Notes: generated from the letters alone by a model not told the origin. A stretch of DNA of 64,000 nucleotides from Ahaetulla prasina (GCF_028640845.1 NC_080546.1:36339520-36403519); one strand, 5' to 3'. Shown: positions 45,431 through 56,799, numbered from the stretch's first letter. Translations and numbers: made by a program.

Positions 45431-46464
45431 GAAGCAATTGGTGTTTCTTCTTCCACTGGCAGATGACACTGGATGGGAATGCAGAAAAATGCATTAGCAA
45501 TCGCTTGTGTAAATTGTCATACATACAATAGCTAGCTTTGTAATTGAGACAGAAAAGAGTCCATCTGTTGGGGCAAAAGACTGTATGCTTTTCTGCTAAT
45601 TGAAGGAATGGGAGATTACACATTAACATGGCCATGAGGAAGAGGGAATGAAACAACAAGCAATCCACATTTATTGCAGTGCAAATATTTATTTACATTC
45701 TGATATGGAAGGTCTTTCTTTCATCTGAAGATGTGCTTTCAAATTGAACAATAAGTCTAATGACGCGAGACATTTGTACTTGGTGTGAATGTTAGTAGAG
45801 AATCAAGCAGCATAGGTAGTCAAATGGATACTTACATCTTGCAAAAAAATGTACAAATAAATCCTCCCTGTAATATCTACTGATCTCTTTCAAGTTTATG
45901 TTGTAAAGTCTTTCTGAAGCAATCTAATTGTAACAACTATAATAGTGACATGGTGTCAAGTTTTTGGAGATACAGATTTGATCACTTGATGGTTTGTAGT
46001 TTGGCATGCTGTATAATCTATTTTTGTTTATTTTACTCTAACATGAAGAAAAATATGAGATGTAACATAGTGGCTAAGGTAGTGAACTGCAGAGTCATAG
46101 ATTCTAATTATTTTTCTCAAAAATAATTGAACTTGGTCATCTAGCCAGAAATGATAGTGAAATGCCAATTCTGTTCTACTGTACTATTGCATTAGACCCA
46201 GAAGTTATGGAACACAAGACTGAAACTGTCAGAATCATTGTTAGATCTTTTACTTTGGATACTTTATTCCTGCTTTTATATAGATTTTCCTGTTTGAGCG
46301 TTAAATTTCATTTACTTTGTACTTATTTTATAGGATGTTTCCTTCTTCTTTAAACAATTTTGTGATGAAAGGTAAAATTAAAATTCAGATATGTTAACAT
46401 TTTAAAATAATGTCAAAGTAACATTTCTACAATAAAGTGAGTTGCAATTTGTTTAAAGGAAAGC
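45431..46464. other. Unassigned DNA
   Basis: No gene or recognised repeat. Confidence 0.5.
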
Positions 46465-46925
46465 AATTGTGATGTACTTTGGCCACTTCCTGAGTTGATT
46501 ACTGCAATGCACTCTACATAAGACTGTCCTTTAAGAACATCTGGAAGCTTCAATTGGTCCAGAAAATAGTAGCAAGAGCAATTATGGGCATATCTTGGTA
46601 AATCTATTATATGTCCTTGCTTTGTGAGCTGCCTCAGCTTCTGGTAGGTCTATATATGCAACTGGAAGTGCTGCTTGTTATCTATAAATCCTGAAATGAT
46701 GCTGGAATATTAGATGGACTCCCTTTGTCTAATTATCTCTATTTTCCCCATGAAATCTGGAAGAATCTTATGGATCCTGTCAATTAAAGATTGTCACCTG
46801 GAAGGACCCAAGAAGTTGTCTGTTGCAGTGCCTGCCATGCATTCAACCTGAAATTAGATTGAGGTGTACTCTGTGGCTTCCTCAAAGCCTTTAAGACTTG
46901 GATCTGGCTGTCCATAGGGATCAGG
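46465..46925 (+). mobile_element. L2-type LINE relic
   Basis: Degenerate coding sequence still recognisable as an L2 C-terminal end: 'gattactgcaatgcactcta' (DYCNAL), 'aagcttcaattggtccagaa' (KLQLVQ), 'attaaagattgtcacctgga' (IKDCHL), 'ttaagacttggatctggctg'. Many stops. Confidence 0.65.
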
Positions 46926-47692
46926 AGATAGTTAAGGTACTGAATTGTATGAATTTGCTGTTATCATAAATGCCTATGGATATATGGAGTTTTGGTGTCA
47001 GTGAAGGTTGATTTATTCACAGGGAGCACATTTTTCATGGTATTTTGATTAAGAAATTGAGGGTAATTTATCTGCAGATGAGCTTATGTCTGAATATAAT
47101 GTATACCATTATTGGGTTCTCCTTAGTGGCCATCTTTTTCATTTTCATTTTTTAAAATTCATTTTTATGATAGTGCGTTATTTGTTAATATATTGACGTT
47201 TTTATTAGGTTAGTTAATCAGAGTTGCTTTATGAATTGGATGACTGTTATATCTCCAGTAAAACAAATATACACTTTGAGGATTCATTAAGTGCCCATAA
47301 TATTAAATAAAAAAAAATTCTTCGAGTTTAAAATGTTATTAACCCTCCAGTCCCACTCTTAATTTGATAAGGCAAGATGTAAAAACTGCAGGACAAGATA
47401 GACTACAAACGATTGTTTCAAATGAAATGAATCATGTTTAAACAAATGGGCAAATCAGGAACAGCCTTTTTTAATTGCCTTTTTTTAACATTGAAGGTCT
47501 ACAGTGGGCAAGATGGGAATGTAATTGTTATCACCAAAGGAGAAGCAAATAGGATTTCTTTTTCTATTTAATAATTTTGCAAAGATTGGGAGATGTTTTT
47601 TTCTTTGTGGAAGTATCCTAAGCATTAATAAGCTTATCACACCTATTTCCTTTACTCTCAAGCTAAAATTGATTAGAAATTGCAGTAGGAAG
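46926..47692. other. Unassigned AT-rich DNA
   Basis: No gene or recognised repeat. Confidence 0.5.
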
Positions 47693-47700
47693 TTCTAGAG

Positions 47701-47834
47701 TAGGGGTGTCAAACTGTGGGCCTACGGGCCAGATGCGTCACATGCAGACCACACCCACCCCAGCTTTGTGAAGGGAAAAACCAATGCGATACGTCACGTG
47801 ATGGCAACATGATGCAGGGATTTTGACACCCTTG
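47701..47834. mobile_element. hAT MITE with 'ggggtgtcaaac' termini (134 bp)
   Basis: Left end taggggtgtcaaactgtggg, right end gggattttgacacccttg. Perfect TSD ttctagag at 47693-47700 and 47835-47842. Confidence 0.9.
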
Positions 47835-47842
47835 TTCTAGAG

Positions 47843-48287
47843 TTACAAGTTAAGGATGCTGGTTATCTATCCCTTTAAGGATTCTTTGTCAGGGAATATT
47901 TTTAGTAGAATATCGTTAAATATTTATTAGATACTAGATGTATTATTAGATACATATATCATGAATAATTTAGTAAAGATTATTTCTTCATGAATAGTTA
48001 GTAAATTGAATAAAATGGTTATAATTTTACCTAGCAATTACATTATGTATCACATAATTCTGTCTCTAATTCTAATTATGATAGTGTGAAGTAATTCAGG
48101 TAAGCTTCACTTTGGCAATAAAATGCTTTAATTTATTGATAGAGTAAAAAGAGGTAATACTTCTTCTTTTCTTCTTTTGTGAATTATTCAATCTGAGCCT
48201 CAGTTTCATGGAACAGATTCAGAGCTATGTGAAAAATATAAGGAAGAGAAAGTCATGTTATAGCATCCAAAGTCCACTGGTGCAGTA
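47843..48287. other. Unassigned AT-rich DNA
   Basis: No gene or recognised repeat. Confidence 0.5.
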
Positions 48288-48289
48288 CA

Positions 48290-48647
48290 CAGGTAGTCCT
48301 CGACTTACAACAGTTCATTTAGTAACCATTCAAAGTTAGAACGGCACTGAAAAAAAATGACATGACCGTTTTTCACCCTTGCGACCATTGCAGTATCAAA
48401 ATTCAGATGCTTGGCAACTGATTCATATCTATGATGGTTGCAGTGTCCTGGGGCTTTTGCGACCTTCTGACAAGCAAAGTCAATGGGGAAGATAGATGCA
48501 CTTAACAACCGTGTTACTTAGTTAATGGTTCACTTAACAACAGTGGCAAGAAAAATCATAAAATGAGCAAAACTCGGTTATTAAATGTTTCACTTAACAA
48601 CATAAATTTTGGGCTCAATTGTGGTTGTAAGTAGACGAGGACTACTG
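48290..48647 (+). mobile_element. MITE of the 'caggtagtcctcgacttac' family
   Basis: Left end caggtagtcctcgacttaca; right end gtagacgaggactactg followed by TA. The internal phrase 'cacttaacaac' occurs three times. The best preserved left terminus of the family in this window. Confidence 0.82.
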
Positions 48648-48894
48648 TAATGAAAACCTTGCTGCTATATTAAACATTTTATGAACTGTTTTGCTCTTTA
48701 AAAAAACTGTACACTAGATGGCAATATACAGTACTAACAATCTTATATAATTTAAGTTGTTGGAAATATAAATATATACATATACACATACACATATACA
48801 TATACATACACGTATTTCAAATAATGAAAATATTTTTTAAGGCAAATGAATATGAATTTTGTTTGTTTTCAATTCATCTGAGATAGATAGATAT

Positions 48895-48906
48895 ATATGT
48901 GTGTGT

Positions 48907-48969
<63 letters not shown>
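48895..48969. repeat. (TG)n then (TA)n microsatellite
   Basis: About 25 TG units with one interruption, then seven TA units, next to the end of a Sauria SINE. Confidence 0.95.
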
Positions 48970-49213
48970 AAGGTAAAGGTTCCCTTCGCACATATGTGCT
49001 AGTCGTTGTCGACTCTAAGGGGCGGTGCTCATCTCCGTTTCAAACCGAAGAGCCGGTGCTGTCCGAAGACGTCTCTGTGGTCATGTGGCTGGCATGACTC
49101 AACGCCAAAGGCGCACGGAACGCTGTTACCTTCCCACCAAAGGTGGTCCCTATTTTTTCTACTTGCATTTTTACATGTTTTCGAAACTGCTAGGTTGGCA
49201 GCAGCTGGGACAA
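48970..49213 (-). mobile_element. Sauria SINE, 5' truncated, reverse orientation
   Basis: Plus strand 'aaggtaaaggttcccttcgc', 'acatatgtgctagtcgttgt', 'ggggcggtgctcatctccgt', 'gccggtgctgtccgaagacg', 'ctacttgcatttttacatg'. This is the antisense of the Sauria SINE body and tail. The tRNA head is missing. Confidence 0.9.
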
Positions 49214-49293
49214 GTGTGTGTATATATATATATATATATATAGGTCTTTGGTTGTTCGGGTTTTCTCCCGTGTAAAATTGGAAGTGTCTTGGC

Positions 49294-49327
49294 GACGTTT
49301 CGACGAAGTCTCATTCGTCATCTTCAG
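49294..49327 (-). ncRNA. Hammerhead-ribozyme-like motif in the Penelope terminal repeat
   Basis: On the minus strand: CUGAAGA (fits CUGANGA), U, stem II GACGAA with loop UGAGAC closed by UUCGUC (6 perfect pairs), then GAAAC and GUC, followed by GCCAAG. Stem III would be only AC/GU, as in the minimal hammerheads reported from Penelope-like elements, which work as dimers. An extra U between the core and stem II is atypical. Predicted cleavage is after the C of GUC. Confidence 0.6.
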
Positions 49328-49387
49328 GCTTCAGCTTCGTGCTTCTGGGAGCAATGTGTGATCGCAGCTGTTTCTTCCTTTTAACTG

Positions 49388-50165
49388 CTAGTGGGGGTTT
49401 GAACTGATTGGGTGGGAGCTTGGCTGTGCTCTGATTGGATGGGGGTTTTTTTGTGCTCTGATTGGCTGGGGTGTGTCCTCTGTTGGTGGCGGCTTGGTTG
49501 TGCTCAGTCTAGTCTGTGCTGCAGGGGGATTTGAGCTGGTGAGCTGCATAGCTGTTGTTTGGCTTTGTGGTCGTGCTACATCTTCATAGTGGGTGTCAGT
49601 CTGCTGCATGAATGGATTGGAGGGGTTTGAAATGGCTAATGTTGCAGCTGCGGTCTGGCTTCTGGTCCTTGGTCGTGCTTCATGATCAGTGTGGGTTTGG
49701 GTCTGCTTTCTGGGTGGATGTGCGGTGGTGACATCCTGTGTGGACCTTGTGAGTGTGGGTCTGGTGTCATTCCTCCTGTTAGGGACTCGTTTGTCAATTA
49801 GGCGGGTTTCAAATGGCTGGTAGGCGGAGGTGTCATCTCGTTTGTTCATGCTGTGTGGGCGTTTTTCTATCTCAATGGCTTCTCTGATTATTCTGTTGTT
49901 AAAGTGTTCAGTTTTGGCGATAGTTCTGGTCTTTTTAAAGTCAATATCATGTCCTGTGACTTTAAAGTGTTGGACCAGGGAAGAAGTTGGTTCCTCTTTT
50001 TTGAATGAGTTCTTGTGTTCTTCAATGCGTGCACTTATTCTTCTGTTGGTTTGTCCAATGTATGTGGTGGGGCAGGCGGTGCATGGGATTTCATATACTC
50101 CTTGATTTTCTAACTCAATTTTGTCTTTGGGGTTTCTTAGGATGGTGGATATTTTTCTGTTGTGC
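49388..50165 (-). pseudogene. GIY-YIG endonuclease domain of the Penelope-like element
   Basis: After the frameshift near 50150 the frame reads GVYEIPCTACPTTYIGQTNR, RISARIEEHKNSFKK, LVQHFKVTGHDIDF, TEHFNNRIIREAIEIEKRPH, SMNKRDDTSAYQPFETRLID. This is a GIY-YIG nuclease with the G(V)Y...YIG core, the catalytic Arg region and a late Glu (REAIEIEK). In Penelope-like elements this domain nicks the target. The frame runs open to 49388 through the terminal repeat, where the translation becomes Thr/Pro/Gln-rich. Confidence 0.85.
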
Positions 50166-50625
50166 AGAATGCTGTCTTGATGTTGTGTTTGTGAAGGATC
50201 TTGCTGATTCTGTCTGTGGTGCCTTTTATATATGGGAGGAGGGCTGTGCCGTTTTCTTGTTCTCTGTCTTGGATTTTAGTGGGGGGTTCTTTTTGGATTA
50301 GCTTGGTAATCTTATTTGTTTGGAATCCATTGGATGTTAGTACGTTAGTGAGAGTGTCCAGTTCGGTTTTTAGGTGTTGTTCATCAGCTAAGCATTTTGT
50401 TCTGGAGATGAGTGTCTTGGCTACGGAGTTGATCTGTGCTGGGTGGTGGTGTGAGAGTGCGTGCAGATAGCGGTTTGTGTGTATTTTCTTCTGGTAGATG
50501 GTGTGTCCTAGGGAGCCATTGGGTTTTCTGTAGACTAAAACATCCAGGAAGGGAAGTTGGTTATTAACTTCTGTTTCCATGGTGAACTGTATTTTGGGGT
50601 GTAGGCTATTGAGGTGTGTGAGGAA
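50137..50625 (-). pseudogene. Penelope reverse transcriptase, C-terminal fragment
   Basis: Open from the truncation point: FLTHLNSLHPKIQFTMETEV, then NNQLPFLDVLVYRKPNGSLG, HTIYQKKIHTNRYLHALSHH, then a helical linker. It ends ...FCTTEKYPPS at a stop; one base shift carries on into KISTILRNPKDKIELENQGV and the endonuclease. The catalytic YxDD block would be further upstream and is not present. Confidence 0.85.
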
Positions 50626-50631
50626 GTTTCA

Positions 50632-51043
50632 AACCCCTCCAATCCATTCATGCAGCAGACTGACACCCACTATGAAGATGTAGCACGACCACAAAGCCAA
50701 ACAACAGCTATGCAGCTCACCAGCTCAAATCCCCCTGCAGCACAGACTAGACTGAGCACAACCAAGCCCCCACCAACACAGGACACACCCCCAGCCAATC
50801 AGAGCACAAAAAAAACCCCATCCAATCAGAGCACAGCCAAGCTCCCACCCAATCAGTTCAAACCCCCACTAGCAGTTAAAAGGAAGAAACAGCTGCGATC
50901 ACACATTGCTCCCAGAAGCACGAAGCTGAAGCCTGAAGATGACGAATGAGACTTCGAAACGCCGCCAAGACACTTCCAATTTTACACGGAGAAAACCCGA
51001 ACAACCAAAGACCTATATACAAACACCCGTGAAAACCTCAGAA

Positions 51044-51046
<3 letters not shown>
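50632..51046 (+). repeat. Inverted pseudo-LTR copy of the Penelope-like element
   Basis: Reverse complement of 49235-49625. Shared blocks are 'ccattcatgcagcagactga', 'aatcagagcacagccaagct', 'gaagcacgaagctgaagcct', 'acaaccaaagacctatata'. Confidence 0.92.
50933..50963 (+). ncRNA. Damaged copy of the hammerhead-like motif in the inverted repeat
   Basis: CTGAAGA and GACGAATGAGACTTC remain, but three bases of stem II are lost and GTC has become GCC after GAAAC, so the cleavage site is destroyed. Confidence 0.6.

Positions 51047-51128
<82 letters not shown>
51047..51128. repeat. (AT)n microsatellite
   Basis: About 40 AT units without interruption, touching the end of the Penelope-like element. 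Confidence 0.97.
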
Positions 51129-51132
<4 letters not shown>

Positions 51133-51449
51133 CCTCATAGATTAATGTAATGTAAGGATAAATTGATGTAAATGAGAGCCATGACAGAGTTTCTTTAATC
51201 ACTGTGCCTCCCTCTTGATTTACATATTTTCTTATTTTGCATGCATTGGTGTCACAGGTAGAAGAAGAAATAACTAGAAGGAGAAATAATTAGAATAACA
51301 AGTTTAGATAAAAATGTGCTGCAGCAATAAATAATAGAATGTTTCCTACTTTTTATGTAATTCAAGAGATATTGTAATAGGCAGTTTCACCGCAAAATCC
51401 ATGCAGTAAAAAGAATTTATCAGTTGGTAGGCTACGTCTCTCTTTCTCT

Positions 51450-52776
51450 ATATTTGACCATTTGATTTTCCAATGTATTAGATAGGATTAATTCAATATT
51501 AGAGCCTGGGAGAGAAAACAATTTAGTGAAAGCCAGAATTTGAGAACTCTGACTTCTAAAATTGATTCTCCTATTCAGAAATAAACCAGGTGTTATGAAT
51601 TATCGGTAGCCTAACAAACATTCTGTTGTGCTCTGTTGCTAAAGGGTTGAGTTACCAGGGATGTCGAACTGGTGGCCCGTGGGCAGGATGCGTCATGCCC
51701 AGGCCACGGCCACCCCGGCTCTGCAAAGGCAAGAAACATCACGATAAGGCATGATACGTCATATGACGGAATCAAGACTGTGGTTTATACTTTAATGTTT
51801 CTTCTTCTTTTTTCTTGGTAATTAACAGGCAATAGTATTTTAAATTAAGATTTATTAACTCTTACCAATGTAACAAACAGAAAATCCTAACTAGCATACA
51901 CAATAATTAAATCTTCAAATTTTATAATTGGGAAGCTGAACCTTTGTTTTTCAATCACTTGTGTTAAACAAAAATGCATTTACATAGGAACAGTAAAATG
52001 CTTAAAATGCAAAAGGTTTTGTCAGTGTTGAATAATATATTGCTCTTGTTTTTGCTTGTGAATATAATTATACTAAAAATAGTTTTTGGTAAAAGTGAAT
52101 TCCATTTGATGCTCAGTCAGAATCACTGAATTGTTTACAGTCTTCTCCAATTTAATCCCTTCCAAATGTACTGGAATTAAACTCCCATATCCCCCCCAGC
52201 TAGCAGAGCCAATGACAAGGTGTCTGAAGGACTCTGGGAATTTAAATCAACAGATTTGAAGGACATCAGAATGGGAAAGGTTGACTTAAGCAAATTTCCA
52301 AAACAACAAATGAAGTTATTCTGCAAATTTTATTATCAGCAATCCTACCCATACAGGGCTGGTATTGTTGGCTTGAATATTTAAAATAAAAATGCAATAT
52401 AGATTTAGCCTTTACAAACACAGTTGTATTTCAGATTGGAAATACAAATTGGAACTAGTAAAGTAAATTTGTTTTTGTATGTATGAATAAATGTTTTCAT
52501 ATTGCATTAGGAGGCTACAGTAATTCATTACAGATGTTTAATTCAGCATTTATTCAACTTGTTTAACAGTTCACTAATGAGATGTCATGGAGCTACTCGT
52601 GAATATTTATTAAGTTTTATAGAAATAAAGAACAGATTAGTAGACTATTAAAAATGTGCCTGTTTACTTTTAAGGTATGATACAATTATATCCAACAATT
52701 ACTTTTGATGTGTTATATTGGAATATGTGGTTGGACATCTCTGTAGAAGCTGTGTTACACCTCTACCCACTTTCTT
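51450..52776 (+). repeat. 1.33 kb tandem duplication, copy 1
   Basis: Begins 'tatatttgaccatttgattt' and ends 'cccactttcttat'. Contains a hAT MITE near 51657-51785 and otherwise unassigned AT-rich sequence. It is followed immediately by copy 2 at an offset of 1327 bp. Copy 1 has ccccggctctgcaaaggc, a three-unit ctt run, gtttacagtcttc and ctactcgtg where copy 2 differs. Confidence 0.95.
51657..51785. mobile_element. hAT MITE ('gtcgaactggtgg' variant) in duplication copy 1
   Basis: 'cagggatgtcgaactggtgg', 'cccgtgggcaggatgcgtca', and an eroded right end. Same family as 47701-47834. A duplicate lies at 52983-53103 in copy 2. Confidence 0.65.
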
Positions 52777-54103
52777 ATATTTGACCATTTGATTTTCCAA
52801 TGTATTAGATAGGATTAATTCAATATTAGAGCCTGGGAGAGAAAACAATTTAGTGAAAGCCAGAATTTGAGAACTCTGACTTCTAAAATTGATTCTCCTA
52901 TTCAGAAATAAACCAGGTGTTATGAATTATCGGTAGCCTAACAAACATTCTGTTGTGCTCTGTTGCTAAAGGGTTGAGTTACCAGGGATGTCGAACTGGT
53001 GGCCCGTGGGCAGGATGCGTCATGCCCAGGCCACGGCCACCCGCTCTGCAAAGACAAGAAACATCACGATAAGGCATGATACGTCATATGACGGAATCAA
53101 GACTGTGGTTTATACTTTAATGTTTCTTCTTTTTTCTTGGTAATTAACAGGCAATAGTATTTTAAATTAAGATTTATTAACTCTTACCAATGTAACAAAC
53201 AGAAAATCCTAACTAGCATACACAATAATTAAATCTTCAAATTTTATAATTGGGAAGCTGAACCTTTGTTTTTCAATCACTTGTGTTAAACAAAAATGCA
53301 TTTACATAGGAACAGTAAAATGCTTAAAATGCAAAAGGTTTTGTCAGTGTTGAATAATATATTGCTCTTGTTTTTGCTTGTGAATATAATTATACTAAAA
53401 ATAGTTTTTGGTAAAAGTGAATTCCATTTGATGCTCAGTCAGAATCACTGAATTGTTTACAGAGTCTTCTCCAATTTAATCCCTTCCAAATGTACTGGAA
53501 TTAAACTCCCATATCCCCCCCAGCTAGCAGAGCCAATGACAAGGTGTCTGAAGGACTCTGGGAATTTAAATCAACAGATTTGAAGGACATCAGAATGGGA
53601 AAGGTTGACTTAAGCAAATTTCCAAAACAACAAATGAAGTTATTCTGCAAATTTTATTATCAGCAATCCTACCCATACAGGGCTGGTATTGTTGGCTTGA
53701 ATATTTAAAATAAAAATGCAATATAGATTTAGCCTTTACAAACACAGTTGTATTTCAGATTGGAAATACAAATTGGAACTAGTAAAGTAAATTTGTTTTT
53801 GTATGTATGAATAAATGTTTTCATATTGCATTAGGAGGCTACAGTAATTCATTACAGATGTTTAATTCAGCATTTATTCAACTTGTTTAACAGTTCACTA
53901 ATGAGATGTCATGGAGCTACTTGTGAATATTTATTAAGTTTTATAGAAATAAAGAACAGATTAGTAGACTATTAAAAATGTGCCTGTTTACTTTTAAGGT
54001 ATGATACAATTATATCCAACAATTACTTTTGATGTGTTATATTGGAATATGTGGTTGGACATCTCTGTAGAAGCTGTGTTACACCTCTACCCACTTTCTT
54101 ATT
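52777..54103 (+). repeat. 1.33 kb tandem duplication, copy 2
   Basis: Differs from copy 1 at only a handful of sites: cccgctctgcaaagac, one CTT fewer, an extra AG at 53461-53462, ctacttgtg for ctactcgtg. That is about 99% identity. The junction lies in 'tttcttat', so microhomology or unequal exchange may have formed it. Confidence 0.95.
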
Positions 54104-54688
54104 TTTGGCCTTTCTTGCTTGGTTAATCAGAACATTATTCTTCTGGTAAAAAATAAAAGAATAATTACTGCTGAATTGGTTACGGAATTTGTACTATGAA
54201 GAATTCAGTTTTTATATTTGAAATGTATTATGAATATGCCTTTAGACTATAAATAAAGTTTGCAGTAGCATTTTTGGGATATTTTGAGAAATGCACCCAC
54301 CTTTCTGGCCTTCTGAAGGGCATTAAAACTTGGTTTTGCTAGGTTGGGGCCCTGAGGAGGGCGATCACTAATGGGTCTGAGGGTATCATCCCTATATCAT
54401 CTGTCTCTTGGTTCCTGGCTTTATGCATAGTTTTTAAAAAAGTAATTTGCATACAGTGATACCTTAATACTCGTTAATTGGTTCCGGAAGGTCCGATGAG
54501 TACTAAAAACGATGAATGCCAAACAAACCACATGACTTACCATGTGACCCTTTATTTTGGCTGGGAAGAACTTCCTGTCTGTCCCTTTTCTATGTCAGTG
54601 ACCTTCCCAGCATGGCTGATTTCCTGTCCACCCTCTGCAGCTGTCCCCCTTACCTAGATGAGCCTAGATTAGTTTACAATATAAAGGA
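54104..54688. other. Single-copy spacer with LINE and MITE fragments
   Basis: Between copy 2 and the mosaic array. 'ggccttctgaagggcattaa' with 'acttggttttgctaggttgg' (54308-54355) resembles an L2 tail. 'tgataccttaatactcgtta' with 'ggttccggaaggtccgatga' (54456-54500) resembles one end of a MITE. Confidence 0.4.
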
Positions 54689-56108
54689 TTTAAAATAAAA
54701 ATGCAATATAGATTTAGCCTTTACAAACACAGTTGTATTTCAGATTGGAAATACAAATTGGAACTAGTAAAGTAATTTGTTTTGTATGTATGAATAAATG
54801 TTTTCATATTGCATTAGGAGGCTACAGTAATTCATTACAGATGTTTAATTCAGCATTTATTCAACTTGTTTAACAGTTCACTAATGAGATGTCATGGAGC
54901 TACTTGTGAATATAATTATACTAAAAATAGTTTTTGGTAAAAGTGAATTCCATTTGATGCTCAGTCAGAATCACTGAATTGTTTACAGTCTTCTCCAATT
55001 TAATCCCTTCCAAATGTACTGGAATTAAACTCCCATATCCCCCCCAGCTAGCAGAGCCAATGACAAGGTGTCTGAAGGACTCTGGGAATTTAAATCAACA
55101 GATTTGAAGGACATCAGAATGGGAAAGGTTGACTTAAGCAAATTTCCAAAACAACAAATGAAGTTATTCTGCAAATTTTATTATCAGCAATCCTACCCAT
55201 ACAGGGCTGGTATTGTTGGCTTGAATATTTAAAATAAAAATGCAAACATTAAAAAATAAAATTCACTTTAAAAAACACTTTAAAATAAAAATGCAAACAT
55301 TAAAAAATAAAATTCACTTTAAAAAACACTTTAAAATAAAAATGCAAACATTAAAAAATAAAATTCACTTTAAAAAACACTTTAAAATAAAAATGCAATA
55401 TAGATTTAGCCTTTACAAACACAGTTGTATTTCAGATTGGAAATACAAATTGGAACTAGTAAAGTAATTTGTTTTGTATGTATGAATAAATGTTTTCATA
55501 TTGCATTAGGAGGCTACAGTAATTCATTACAGATGTTTAATTCAGCATTTATTCAACTTGTTTAACAGTTCACTAATGAGATGTCATGGAGCTACTTGTG
55601 AATATAATTATACTAAAAATAGTTTTTGGTAAAAGTGAATTCCATTTGATGCTCAGTCAGAATCACTGAATTGTTTACAGAGTCTTCTCCAATTTAATCC
55701 CTTCCAAATGTACTGGAATTAAACTCCCATATCCCCCCCAGCTAGCAGAGCCAATGACAAGGTGTCTGAAGGACTCTGGGAATTTAAATCAACAGATTTG
55801 AAGGACATCAGAATGGGAAAGGTTGACTTAAGCAAATTTCCAAAACAACAAATGAAGTTATTCTGCAAATTTTATTATCAGCAATCCTACCCATACAGGG
55901 CTGGTATTGTTGGCTTGAATATTTAAAATAAAATTCACTTTAAAAACACTTTAAAATAAAAATGCAATATAGATTTAGCCTTTACAAACACAGTTGTATT
56001 TCAGATTGGAAATACAAATTGGAACTAGTAAAGTAATTTGTTTTGTATGTATGAATAAATGTTTTCATATTGCATTAGGAGGCTACAGTAATTCATTACA
56101 GATGTTAT
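54689..56108 (+). repeat. Shuffled mosaic of duplication-unit parts
   Basis: Block X (unit positions ~52380-52600) and block Y (~52057-52376) appear as X (54689-54905), Y (54905-55228), a 51-bp satellite, X (55380-55590), Y (55590-55925), a part satellite unit, and X cut off at 56107. In the original unit Y precedes X; here X joins Y through 'tgtgaatat', which occurs in both. All copies share ctacttgtg with copy 2. 'ataaagg' occurs at both outer junctions (54683-54688 region and 56106-56112). Confidence 0.92.
55230..55388 (+). repeat. 51-bp satellite, three units
   Basis: Unit: aaaataaaaatgcaaacatt, aaaaaataaaattcacttta, aaaaacacttt, repeated three times without change. A decayed part unit follows at 55925-55965. 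51 is divisible by three, so the same 17-residue segment is translated three times, which is an effect of the repeat and not a protein. Confidence 0.95.
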
Positions 56109-56112
56109 AAAG

Positions 56113-56799
56113 GTTAAATCTTTCCTGGCTCAATTTTTTTATTCAAAAGCATAGAATGGCAGAGTGGATTCTTTGGACCATGTGTTTCATGCCTATGGCA
56201 ATTATGGTTATAAAAGCTAAAAGACTTTGTCACTAGATGACTCACTCTTCTCTAAAAGCTTCCGTCATGGACATGACCTACAGATGGGGAGATGATTTGT
56301 AGACTCTTTGGTCCCATTACTTTCTGAATTGCTGAGAAGGCTGAGGAATTATTCCCATGGCTGCCTCTAAAAATGCAGGTTTAACATAAAAAAACTCTAC
56401 ACAAGCTAATCCTCCCAGTACATCTGTGCATAAAAGCAATGCTGAACTAATTCTAGAAAATCACTTCATTGGCATTTTGGCTCTGTTTATCTTCTGCTCT
56501 AAACACCTATTTGTGTATGTCATAATCAGAATAATCTGATTATTCAGATAGGGTTGTTGTTTTCCAATTTGAAATCTTCTCTGCCTTCTAGAAACACATT
56601 TTATAGCTGAAGAAACTAACCTGAATGCTTTTGCACTCATAAATTATAAATAGGACATTATTATTTATTAGTATTATTTATTTAGCTATGATAGGAGGAC
56701 AATAATCTGGTGAACATATAAAGTCAACAAAAGAAAATGCAATGTAAGCAATAAGAAATAAAATAACATATAGATCGTCTTGTCTTATAATAGCAACGA
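56113..56799. other. Unassigned DNA
   Basis: No gene or recognised repeat. Confidence 0.5.

Larger units (their letters stand above)
49235..51046 (-). mobile_element. Penelope-like element with inverted terminal repeats
   Basis: Minus-strand order: an inverted copy of the terminal repeat (50632-51046), a truncated core from the end of the RT through a GIY-YIG endonuclease (50625-49388), and the terminal repeat in sense orientation (49625-49235). The two repeats are about 390 bp, about 95% alike by eye, head to head. Dinucleotide TA/AT runs adjoin both outer ends. The catalytic RT palm is missing, so the copy is not autonomous. Inverted pseudo-LTRs and 5' truncation are typical for Penelope. 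Confidence 0.9.

Noticed and set aside
49388..50165. GIY-YIG nuclease as a possible host repair gene
   Set aside because: It sits between Penelope terminal repeats and follows Penelope RT sequence with a frameshift.
55240..55467. A protein with three identical 17-residue repeats
   Set aside because: It is the 51-bp satellite read in frame; the period is a multiple of three by chance.
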